NCBI RefSeq assembly: GCF_907165205.1
Contig: NC_058195.1
Location: forward strand, 7,626,001 to 7,690,000
Length of the DNA stretch: 64,000 bases
Reading direction: 5' to 3'
DNA from: Coccinella septempunctata
Taxonomy: Eukaryota; Arthropoda; Insecta; Coleoptera; Coccinellidae
Under the pieces are notes generated by a model, which saw only the letters and a list, made by a program, of their open reading frames with translations, ran no database searches and was not told the DNA's origin. The position numbers and the translations under genes are program-made. Shown here piece after piece: positions 13,201 to 22,179 of this stretch (its first letter is position 1; every line of letters begins with the position of its first letter).

Positions 13201-16200
13201 AGACGGAGAACGTCGCCAATCAGGAGCACACGAGGATACTGCTGCGTATGCGTACAGGCACCATGCACGAGATCGTACCGACGTCGTGCCTCGGTTCGAA
13301 CCCGACACCAGCCAAGATGGCGAAGCTGCTCAACGATCAGCTCGAGGTGGATAACTTCGTGCCTGTGATGAGCCCCAAGAGCACCAGCCTGATAGCGAAC
13401 TACGACGAGCACGTGCTGGTGTCGAACTTCAAGTTCGGCGTGCTGTATCAGAAGTACGGACAAACGACTGAGGAAGAACTGTTCTGCAATAATGTTACGT
13501 CGCCAGCCTTCGACAGGTTCTTGGAGCTGTTGGGGCAGAAGATACAGCTGAAGGATCACAAAGGGTGAGTTGAAAAAAAAAAAACTGATTCTCTCAGAAG
13601 AACACTTCATCATCAAATATCCTAAATCAGTCAGTAGTAGCTCGGATGATAATTTTGCTTCGCTTATTACAGGTATAGAGGAGGCCTAGACATAAAAAAT
13701 GGGCATACCGGGGAAGCGGCAATATACGAGGTGTTCAAAGAACGAGAGATAATGTTTCACGTCTCGACCATGTTACCCTTCACAGAGGGCGATCCTCAGC
13801 AGTTGCAGAGGAAAAGGCACATAGGTAACGACATAGTGGCTCTCGTTTTCCAAGAAGAAAATACCCCCTTCACGCCAGATATGATTGCGTCCCACTTTTT
13901 GCACGCCTTCATCGTGGTGCAAGTTTTGGAGAAGAACCCGGTCGTAAGGTAAGCTCATTCTGAAAGTATTATAGATGTTCGAATTGCATAAATATTCTAT
14001 TCACTGTCAACTCGCTCTGGAATCATGAAATCTCAGAAAACCCCTCCAGACGTCGTCCATATTTCAACGTGAATAAATAGCTCTTTAAACAGATAAAATA
14101 TGAACGAGACTCCTAAAAAGTTCCGAACCAAGGTTTCGCAGATGGAGTTCAGCAATGATAATATTGAAGTTCATAAATGTTCTAGAACGTATTGCAATAC
14201 ACGAATCTACATTTAAAGTTACAAAGAAACTACTTCACGGTCGTAGAAGGCACGAACCAGAGTCTCCAATCTCTCGGTCATCAGTGGCGTGTCCGAAGAT
14301 TCTCGGAGCCAAACTGAACGGGTACATGAACGCTTCATAGTTCTTTACGGAGGACCCACTTGATAATAATCTAAAAATGCACTCCGCAATATGAGAGATA
14401 ACTGTTTTCCCTAATCTCGGATTCAATCGATGCGAGACGAAACGTAGAGTTTCCAGAATTCTCCACCTCTACGCCCCTGACGTCAATTTCTGTTACGAGT
14501 CGTAATTTCGCCAGGCAAAAACGTTCGTTACGGCCTATTCCGCGGCGAATACATCAGGGGACATGCAAATATGCATGTGAATCGGTGCTTTTATCTACCG
14601 GCGAAATCGCTTTTGCGAACGTCGCTTTTCCGACAACCCTAGACGGATTTTCGACGATGCACGGACGTCAAATCGGGAATTAAATGGATCAAGTCGCGTT
14701 GAGGGCAAGACGAGGTTACGAGGTTCCTTGTCGTACGAGTACGTGACAGAAGAAGAAAAAAATACGCTACAAGAGACTGACGATGAGGAGAATAACTACA
14801 AATATTTCATCGAAGAGATGACAGATGACGTCTTTATCTAAAACTGTAATTCGAACGTTGTTTTTTTTTACGTTCTGGGAAGCGGGTTTGTAAAGATAAT
14901 AAATGAAAGGATCCCACGGCAAAACTTCCAAAGAAAACTGTACATCCAACCCATAATCGTCCATCGTCCACAACTCAATGCAACTTTTGAATCTGAATTT
15001 GGATTTTTTTCAGGTACAAAGTGAGCGTCACCGCCCGTCAGGACGTCCCGTTCTTCGGTCCCACCCTACCGACCCCCTCGATCTTCGACCACGGTCCGGA
15101 GTTCAAGGAATTCCTACTGACCAAGTTGATAAACGCGGAGAACGCCTGCTACAAGGCGGAAAAATTCGCCAAGCTGGAGCTGAGAACCAGGACCTCGTTG
15201 TTGGAATCGCTCACGGACGAGCTGAAGGACAAGACCAGCGAATTCCTGGGCGGCGGTACGCCCGGCACGGCACCCGGTACGCCCAAGGGAGAGTCCGGTC
15301 CCGGTTCAAGGTTCATCGATACGGTGAAGAAGGCTTGGAGCGCGAGGGTGAAGAGCAGTCAGAGCGTCGATCAAAACCTGGCCAACAACAACCACGAGAG
15401 GCTATCGAAGAAGTCTAGTCAGCCCACGATTGCGGAGACGACGCCATCTGTAAGTCCACCAGAAACTAAACTACAAACTTTGACTCACTTCAAAAGCTAA
15501 GAAATAAAGTTCTTTCTACTGAACATCAAAACAAATTCATTTCGGCAAATATGGATTATTAATTTCGGAAATATAGGAGTATTATAGACAGCTAAGAAAG
15601 CAAACTTCAGAAGAAAAACATTCAAGGCATCGTAATGATAAAAACTACCGGTCAATTATTCCGTAACAACTTCCGTCAACTTTTTATTACGTGATGGAAA
15701 GAGTCTACAAACTTAGCGTGCACCGAGCCTCAGATCATGATAATAGTCTAGACTCTCCGTCTCCAACGGAAAATTTATGTACTATAAAATTTCTTGTAGG
15801 TAACCTACATCGAAAACAGATCGAATACTTCACATTGCGCAAATTCCATTAAGAAAAATATATTTCCTGGAATATTCAGCCTTGGCAGAATAGATGAAAA
15901 TTAATTTTTTTATCATAAAAGGGAAGCAGGGATTGCAATCCTTATCACGGCACCAAATTTCCTTAGAACATTGAAATGCTAATTCTCCAGATACCGCAGC
16001 CATTCGTAAATTTAACCTCATAAAAAATTTATATCGTTTATATTACTGGGAGCGCCCACCAAAGTAGCGTAGCACTGACATGGCACATACATGACGAAGG
16101 CGATGCATATTTTTCAGATATCGCTTATCTGAGTGAAGTGCCAATTTCCCGAAAAATGTCATTCTCAGTTCATATCTGAAAATTATTCTTCGCCTTTGTC

Positions 16201-16893
16201 ATGTATGTGCCATGTCAGTGCTACGCTACTTTGGTGGGCGCTCTCCCTTATAGTTCCCAAATAGATAAATAATGGACAATCAGGAGGTCATCGTCAATTT
16301 ATCTCTTTTGTTTCAGAGTGGACGATCGATATCAAAACTGTCCAGCCAGTCGCTCAACGAGAAAAAGAGTACAAATTCCTCAACGGCCTCATCTCCCGAC
16401 CTGACCGCACATGCGCACATACGGTCGCCACTTTCTGAGGCCAGTGACGCCTCTTCGTTCACCAGCGAAGACCTGGAATTGCCAGCCGCCAATTACGTGG
16501 ACAGCGACACCGGCCTAGAGAGCATGTCCAGCGCAGAGACCACTGCCAAACCTTGCAGCGTCTGCAACGACAGACCTGGCAGCGTTTCCGTCGAACCGAA
16601 CGTGGACGATCTGGTGCAGGAGGTGAGGACTCTCAAGTGCGACAAGCTGGAACTTTTGAGACAGAACGTGGTAAGTACGAGCTCATTCTTATGAATGGAA
16701 GGAGTTGTATGCATCGAAAAAACACATATTTAATTGATCCCTTTTTTTTCAGAATTGTCAAAAGGAAATAAAAAACCTGAGAGAGAAAGTATTTAGTGTG
16801 GAGAATGAGCTCACACTTTCAAAGAAGGAAATCCTCAGGCTGCGGGACCTGCTGAAAAACTACAGTCCCAACGTCGAAAGATCTCCTATGTAG
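1271..16893 (+). CDS. Rap1GAP: Rap1 GTPase-activating protein, 5'-partial, six exons
   Basis: GTPase-activating protein that speeds GTP hydrolysis on Rap small GTPases at membranes. Exons: 1271-1624, 13143-13564, 13673-13948, 15014-15449, 16317-16670, 16753-16893 (stop TAG). All junctions are GT-AG and phases close, giving 660 residues; the N-terminal exons lie left of the window. The first exon has a Ser/Pro-rich stretch, then the start of the Rap-GAP region (motif MVVVPEKGYWVDDTEHNL). Exons 2-4 hold the catalytic domain: FDEHV-like NYDEHVLVSNFKFGV, the block EIMFHVSTMLPFTEGD, and RKRHIGNDIVALVFQ, whose Asn (about residue 311 here) is the catalytic asparagine thumb known for this family. NTPFTPDMIAS follows, then YKVSVTARQDVPFFGP. 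The C-terminal exons are Ser-rich and low complexity, ending in a coiled coil (exon 6). The match to animal Rap1GAP is close; Rapgap1 is the likely fly counterpart. No disabling change was seen. Confidence 0.93.
1834..2156. repeat. MITE in the Rap1GAP intron
   Basis: About 320 bp bounded by imperfect inverted repeats of roughly 30 bp: ATCAAAGATTATAGAGTAGA on the left and its near-complement ending at 2153 on the right (one mismatch in the first 18). There is no coding capacity. A related end sequence occurs near 61264. This is a non-autonomous DNA transposon by structure; the superfamily is not determined. Confidence 0.6.
2873..3701. mobile_element. Degenerate Tc1/mariner-type DNA transposon (829 bp)
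   Basis: The element is bounded by TA dinucleotides (2871-2872 and 3702-3703) and by terminal inverted repeats of about 45 bp starting CAGGG and containing TTAACAGAAGGTAGAAC-like ends. The interior has short broken frames on both strands (for example 3492-3716 on the minus strand) but no intact transposase motif. A second, truncated copy lies in a SMYD4 intron (36603-36970), aligning over more than 300 bp. TA duplications and TIRs fit the Tc1/mariner group. Confidence 0.65.
3702..7356. other. Rap1GAP intron 1 sequence, no recognised feature
   Basis: AT-rich intronic DNA. Reading frames at 3910-4245 and 4941-5198 on + have no recognisable domain or splice context. A locally CpG-rich patch lies near 4890-5130. 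I see no RNA gene and no transposase in this stretch. Confidence 0.4.
7357..7488. repeat. Short palindromic MITE
   Basis: About 130 bp made of two inverted arms of some 55-60 bp (TAAC-TGCCGGTTTCATAATCG on the left, its near-complement CGATTATAAAACTGGACGTTA on the right), joined by a short spacer. The whole unit can fold back on itself. It is non-coding. Confidence 0.6.
7784..8027. repeat. Inverted-repeat element (about 245 bp)
   Basis: The ends are TTTTCCTACTAGCGT at 7784 and its complement ACGCTAGTAGGAAAA ending at 8027. Nearby there are several copies of a GGAAAGTA-CTTTCC type motif (7681-7700, 7965-8010), some just outside the left end, so the true element may be larger. It is non-coding and lies next to the large fold-back that starts near 8540. 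Confidence 0.45.
8540..9335. repeat. Large near-perfect fold-back (palindrome) with subrepeats
   Basis: Two inverted arms of about 340-390 bp (best-matching part 8564-8904 and 8931-9291) flank a loop of only 26 nt (8905-8930). Each arm is built from 20-30-bp modules of the type GTAAATGTAAATTT alternating with spacers such as GGAAAACGAAA and GTGAAAAACG. The spacers occur in mirrored order in the other arm, including the unique strings CATCCTCCACG (left) and CGTGGAGGATG (right) and TCCGAATCTTGG with its complement. The arms differ mainly by gain or loss of single modules. This is the architecture of a Foldback-type element. The sense strand of a transcript would fold into a long hairpin. The overlapping reading frames here (8847-9122, 8898-9095) are artefacts of the repeat. 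Confidence 0.85.
9389..9628 (-). CDS. Hypothetical 79-aa ORF or terminal exon, antisense in Rap1GAP intron
   Basis: This antisense frame ends beside a canonical polyadenylation signal (AATAAA on the minus strand, about 9390). Inside it a strong acceptor (TTTTTTTTCCAG, minus strand, about 9574) precedes the last about 60 codons, so it could be the last exon of a nested antisense gene or of a transposon gene. The predicted chain is basic near its end (RDRKRR). No domain is recognised. It lies directly between the fold-back and a MITE, so a mobile origin is quite possible. Confidence 0.3.
   Translation of the reverse strand: MDRFWSPFLQLKLHFFSSNSIQQIIERHFLMEPSHYPLDEKSRELWIKSHRDRKRRTTEIGKKLISKCYPVIVCLIFNK
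9670..9816. repeat. MITE with TTA target duplication
   Basis: About 147 bp with inverted arms of about 55 bp (TGGCCG... left; ...CGGCCA right) containing CACGGATTCAAGTTACTGAA on the left and its complement on the right. It is flanked by TTA on both sides, the target duplication known for PIF/Harbinger elements. A related copy lies at 50114-50272. Confidence 0.65.
9817..12329. other. Rap1GAP intron 1 sequence, no recognised feature
   Basis: AT-rich intronic DNA with no reading frame above background and no recognisable element. I saw no RNA gene signature in it. Confidence 0.4.
12330..12482. repeat. MITE-like inverted repeat (about 150 bp)
   Basis: Inverted arms of about 60 bp, CATAACTGCTAATAAGG on the left and its imperfect complement ending GCAGTTATGGAT on the right; both arms also contain an AGAAAACTATT or AATAGTTTTCT block. 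It is non-coding. Confidence 0.55.
12899..13018. repeat. Small MITE (120 bp) 125 bp upstream of Rap1GAP exon 2
   Basis: Terminal inverted repeats GGCTCCTTTCACACC and GGTGTGAAAGGAGC bound 120 bp of non-coding, relatively GC-rich DNA. It lies close to the 3' end of the large intron. Confidence 0.55.
13949..15013 (+). other. Rap1GAP intron (1.07 kb), nothing recognised
   Basis: Intron between the third and fourth visible Rap1GAP exons. It has a moderately CpG-rich middle (about 14460-14720). No repeats with clear ends and no convincing frames were found. Confidence 0.4.
16048..16246. repeat. MITE with about 75-bp terminal inverted repeats
   Basis: About 199 bp in the intron before Rap1GAP exon 5. 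The arms are nearly identical over about 75 bp, starting GGGAGCGCCCACC on the left and GGGAGAGCGCCCACC on the opposite strand at the right, and both contain AAAGTAGCGTAGCACTGACA. A short central spacer makes the unit a stem-loop. The high arm identity suggests a fairly recent insertion. Confidence 0.75.
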
Positions 16894-18304
16894 ACAGTAT
16901 GAATCTCATGATTTGCATTTATTGTCGGATATCAATATGTATCCGTTCAACTCTGAGAAGTATTATTTTTTTCGGAATGGATATTTTTCGAATGCAATTT
17001 ACCTTGTGAGAAAAGGAATGTGTTATAACACCAATTTGAAGAGTAATTATTGTTTTAATATTTAAAATGATGAATTACTTTTTTCTCTGATTAGATTGAA
17101 TGTCTAACAAATATGTCAATTCAGTGTTGCACCACATAGAAAATTAGGCACACATCACTACAAACAACACTGTGCAAGAAATAATTTTTGTGATAACCTT
17201 TTTTTCTCGCTATCTCTTCGAATTTACCTTGGGGTAAATATTCAAACCTTTAAGCGTTTTGGGAAAAACCGTTTGTCGTCTTCACTTTTTAAAGTGATGG
17301 TGAGTATTGAACTGAAAATGAATTTGTACAAGATGGCTCTAAATTTATACTTGAAAATTTTGTATAGATTTTTTTCACTTATGAATTTAGACATTTGGAC
17401 ATTTTTTATGTTCTTTGAAAAATCAGTCACTTTTTCTTTAGTATTAAGCTCTATTTATTTTCTGTAATCTCTGTATATTATAAATTAATATTATATGAAA
17501 GTTTACCAACAAAATGATACCAAAGTTGACATTCCCCAAAAATTCTGTTTCAGAAAATTTAAATTATTGTATTGTAAATATGATCGAAAAGTACCTATTT
17601 TATTATTTTTAAGTTTTCACTTTTTTATATGTATAAAAAAATGATTTTGTGCAGATATTGTTATAGATTTGTAGATTATTTCTTTATATGTTTGTTTTTG
17701 ATTATATTAATTACTTCATGCAATATGAGAAGTTGTAAGCAGAATAATCATTGCCTACTGTAGTACTTTGATGTAAATAACATACTTCAAAAAATATTTT
17801 CATTGTTTCCATTTGTTATGGTCAAACTAACACCATAGATATTAATTTCCAAAAATGGTTTTGGTCTAAACTGAAGGATAATATTTTTTATTTTCATGAG
17901 ATTTTTATGAGCAGATTTTAGTTTTGAAAAAAGTTGTGTTCTTTGTTCCAAAGGATGGTTTGACCATTTCAAGTCCTCGAATCTATATAAAAGCTAGATA
18001 TTGAAAAACTAACCTTCATTTGCCAGTCGACTTCAAATGGCCTTAACTCACATAAAAATCCCCAATCCGACCTATCACAATTTTCAACTCATGAATGTTT
18101 AAGATAGAAACTGTAACTTTGCAGAACTGATACTATTCTTGAAATATAACGAGTTCTTTTTGTATCGGAAAACTCGAATGAAGATATCGCCTGGTTTGTA
18201 CATCGATAAAAAACGTATAATCATATTCGCGTTTCCCCCTTTTGTATAGGTTATGTATTTCATTTATGTACCTTTGATTGTCTTTGACATTTTATTGCAA
18301 ATAA
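16894..18304 (+). other. Rap1GAP 3' untranslated region
   Basis: The sequence after the Rap1GAP stop is very AT-rich, has no further exon, and runs to the first well-placed AATAAA at 18299-18304. A 1.4-kb 3'UTR is an inference from the absence of another gene and from the poly(A) signal. Earlier weak signals may also be used. Confidence 0.5.
18299..18304 (+). terminator. Poly(A) signal, Rap1GAP
   Basis: A canonical AATAAA followed within 30 nt by a GT/T-rich stretch. Confidence 0.5.
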
Positions 18305-18589
18305 ACGTATTGATGACTTCTCAGCGGTTTTATTTCATCATTTTATCCCTTCATCTCAAAATAGTCAGCTGAACGCAAACAGATAACAATCGAAACTTCT
18401 TTTTCGATAAATGATTAAAGAAAATGGACACCTCATGGAAGAATCTGTTGTAAGTTTTACTGTTCAAAAAGGAACAAGTGTAAAAATGAATTCAGATGCA
18501 CGTGATCGAATCGAAATTTGTTGTTTCCGTGCAGAAATTGAAACAAAAATTAAATATAACAACCAAATATCCATGGTATTGGATGACGA

Positions 18590-18794
18590 GTCTTGTTTGT
18601 TACTTTTTACTCAATCTGTTTATCGTTTTTATTCTATCTATTTAATTTTTAAGGAAGAATAAAATGAGGGGGTCCCATAAAAGAGTTTTTATTTTATGGG
18701 ATATAAATAGACCCCCTCATTTTATTCTTCCTTGAAAATTAAATAGATAGAATAAAAACGATAAACAGAGTGAGTAAAAAGTAACAAACAAGAC
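18590..18794. repeat. Long inverted repeat downstream of Rap1GAP
   Basis: Two arms of about 95-100 bp (18590-18683 and 18693-18794) are almost exact complements around a 9-nt spacer. They share GTCTTGTTTGTTACTTTTTA and AGGAAGAATAAAATGAGGGG. The right arm carries a short extra ATATAAATA segment. It can form a long hairpin just 290 bp past the Rap1GAP poly(A) signal. No coding capacity. Confidence 0.75.
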
Positions 18795-20148
18795 TTATCT
18801 GGGGTATTTACTACTTCGTTGAGAAAGGCGTAAATTATGCAGCTGCTCATGAATAATTGAGGGATTTGTCATGCACCCTCTACAAGGGGAGTCGTTAGAT
18901 GTTTTTCATGGCAACCCTAACTTTTGTTTTAGAAACCAGTAGAACTTTTGTTGCTAAGGATAATTTGGTAATTGATATTTTTTTTAAAATAAACCCTTTT
19001 TCATCACAGGGATAAAATGGTTAGACTCATTGAATTCAAATTTCTACTTTTTTACTCGCCTTTTTATATATGTCACATGTTTATTAATTTTTGTAATTAT
19101 GATTTGTTATTTCAAATAATTCCTCAACTACTATCTTACGAAAAAAGCATGTTTTCTATAACACTTAAAAATCATCAATCACTCCTGAAGTGTATGTAAG
19201 TATATGTATGGAAATACATAAATAAGAATAAAAATTCGAATTTGATAATTTCATTCGTTTTAGACCTTCAATAAATATGAATAACCAAATTACTCTCAGC
19301 AACCTGAGGTCTCTCGGTTTCCTACACAAATAGTTGGGGTTACAAATAAAAAACTCAACTAGCCTTCACCCTTTGTAAAATAGCGCACGACAAACTCCTA
19401 GATTATACATTAAAAGCTGCGTAATTCACAAAAAATCGAGATAAAGTAGGTAGCTACCTACATTCCAAATAAAAAAATATTCCGGTATTTTTTTATGTTA
19501 TCATCTTGAAATCGAAACTTTCCTTCTACAAATGTTGCTAATCCACTTGATACAGGCTGTGATTCCAAAGTCTAATTGATAGCTCCAGCTGTAGGCAATT
19601 ACATGAACAAAAAATACCTCGTTTTTTTTTCATATGTAAAAATGAATAGAAGCTCAATAAAAAAACTCGAAGAACACCTTTTTTTTGTAAGGACTGAAAG
19701 AAGATGTATTCATTACTTGATATTATAGTTCTCAACCCATTACTGCATTAATCATAATGCTTTTGTTAAATAATAGAATTCGCCTCTTAGTTAATTATGT
19801 ATATCACCATACTGAACTTTTAATTTTTTTATGAAAAAACTTTCACACCCTGTATATCGTTAATTAGCAACATCTGTACAGGCCATCCTTTTGCCTTTGA
19901 ATCGCACTCGATCATAATGATATGCTGTTATTCAGCGACATCATATTTCATTTTTTTTTCAAGGAAAATCAAATAATAGTCATCATCAGATCGAGTAATG
20001 ATCAGATTCTGATTGCATCCCGCAAATCACCAACTAATAATTGATCTTAAATAACAGTTCCAACCAAATAAAATGATTTACGAGTTTTTGTCATTCAGAA
20101 AATCCTACCTACCTCAGCTGTGATGATCCACATCATTGAAAATGAAAC
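18795..20148. other. Intergenic DNA between Rap1GAP and the serine protease
   Basis: AT-rich with no supported gene. Short frames on both strands lack family features. It presumably holds the protease promoter, but I see no unambiguous TATA or initiator arrangement. Confidence 0.35.
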
Positions 20149-21772
20149 ATGATCCAGTATCTGATCGTTACGCAACTCTTCTTTACTGGTATCCAAGCTC
20201 CAGCTATCGTAAATGTGAGTAAAACAGTAGAACTCATCTGTAAAAAAAAATTATTTTTAGATTCATGGAAATGACTGAAGAAAAAATGATGGTATTGATT
20301 AGGTGAAATTCTCTCTCACGGTTTCATGAGTTAGGGCATCCAAAATCTTCAATACAGTTTCTAGATAAATCGATTAAATTTGAGACAAAAATCAAATCAA
20401 ATTCGATAACCATACCACTAGCGCTTTGCTTCATCGATTGAAGGTTTAAACGGTTGAAAATTAAGGAACGAAACCTAAGCGAAACTATTGAAACTGGACT
20501 TATGAAATATGTGTAATCTTCAATGGTATCTAATTTAGTTGAATTTGACTCTATTATTTTTTTTTTAATTATTCCAGAATATCCAACAACGCACTATTTT
20601 AACTCGTCTTTTCAGGGAATCTTTAAACCCACCGAGCCCAAGCAAGGGGAATTTCCTTACCACGCTAATTTAATGCTAATACACGACAAAAAATATTACA
20701 GTTTTTGTGGTGGTAGCCTCATACACCCAAGATGGGTTTTAAGTGCCGCGCATTGTATTCGACTAGACATCGATCACCCTGCTATTAAACCGTGAGTGGC
20801 AGCATCATTTTTTCATTTCACTACCAACAAGATAAAATTATCAAAATTCTAGGCAAGCAATCTTCATAGCCCTTGGTAGCGTATTCAGAAACTCCAGAGG
20901 AGCCCAAATTTTGGGAGTGGCGAGAACAATCATCCACCCCACGTATCTAGAGACAGACAGAAACGATATAGCCCTGCTCAAACTGAAAACGGCCGCTGAT
21001 CTAGGTTCGGAAATGAAAGAATCTTTCTTCCAGACTCTGGGACGAGAATTTACACAAAACGGGTTGCATTTCAGGTCCTAACGTGAAAGTTATCAAGTTG
21101 CACACCAGCAATGGGGAGGATCTTCTTGGGAAAACCGTATTCCTCACTGGTTTCGGCATAACAAATGGTAAAAATATATTAACAGTCAGTAATTACGAAA
21201 ATCCTACCTATCCGGACAAGGCAAAAATTTCCTTCGTGCATTTTGTCTAACTTGAATCATGGAAATGGAAAAATTATGGTCTTGTATTGAATTCCTAGAT
21301 TCTTAAAGAGTTTTCCATAAGAAAATAAGTTCTATGATGTTCCAGATCTTCGAGATACTCCAGAAAAGCTCAGGAAAGCAACTCTACACGTCAACACAAT
21401 AAATAAATGTTTCAGCGAAAAAGAATACGCCAATATTGAGATTTGTGCAACGTCCACCATGTCTGAAGGAAAAGCATGTAAGGTAAGTAAGAATTAGGAA
21501 ATTTGATTGATTGATTGAAGTAGCGCGGTATTTATTTCGAATTTAAATCGTTTTCTATTCGTTATAGGCTTCTTTTTTTGTAGGGAGACAGTGGAGGCCC
21601 TCTAGTTCTCCAACAGAACGGACATCTGATACAAGTTGGTATAACCAGCCACCTGGCATTACTACCCTTTTGTCGCTTTCAATTCAACAACTCTGTGTAC
21701 ACTAGAGTTTCCGCCTACATTGAGTGGTTGTCCAAAGTCACCGGAGTCAATTTCAACACATATCCTTTCTGA
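20149..21772 (+). CDS. Secreted S1A (chymotrypsin-fold) serine protease, 270 aa
   Basis: Exons: 20149-20214, 20616-20791, 20853-21004, 21075-21167, 21346-21482, 21584-21772; phases close and the stop is TGA. Exon 1 encodes a signal peptide (MIQYLIVTQLFFTGIQA) ending in IVN, which joins exon 2 to make IVNG, the mature N-terminus expected after zymogen cleavage. The propeptide is thus only a few residues. Catalytic triad: His68 in SAAHC, Asp119 in NDIALL, Ser211 in GDSGGP. Position 189 by chymotrypsin numbering (six before Ser195) reads Lys (EGKACKGDS), so trypsin-type Asp189 is absent and the substrate preference is not classical. The length fits a single-domain protease with no clip domain. 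A digestive or extracellular role is possible but not shown. The third donor (GTTCGG) is weak but needed for phase. Confidence 0.87.
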
Positions 21773-21791
21773 TGTTCCAGTCTCAATGTAA

Positions 21792-21797
21792 AATAAA
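21792..21797 (+). terminator. Poly(A) signal, serine protease
   Basis: AATAAA, 20 nt after the stop codon; the implied 3'UTR is very short. Confidence 0.6.
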
Positions 21798-22179
21798 TTT
21801 TTGAGGTGTATTTTATTCGGGGAATTAATTGAATTTCAGCGTGGATCTTGAAATGATTGAGAAGATGTGGTTGGCATCTTAAACTTAAAAGATAGACTCA
21901 CAATATAAGCAACAAATGCTGTTTTCTAGTGTAAATACCCCAGAAAAATGACATCGAAAATTTCGCCAACTTATAGAAGCAAAAAATGTTGTCGAACTGC
22001 TATCATCTATCTGTAGGACGTCACTGAACTTTGAAGACGTCCCAATAGATTGCCACGTCTGTGGGTTAGCGAATATCACAACAATCCACAATTCTTCAAC
22101 GCGCTTATCAATCGACTATATTATTGATTGGATACGTAACGTTCTCACTAATAAAATCTAGTCTATTAATTGGATAACG

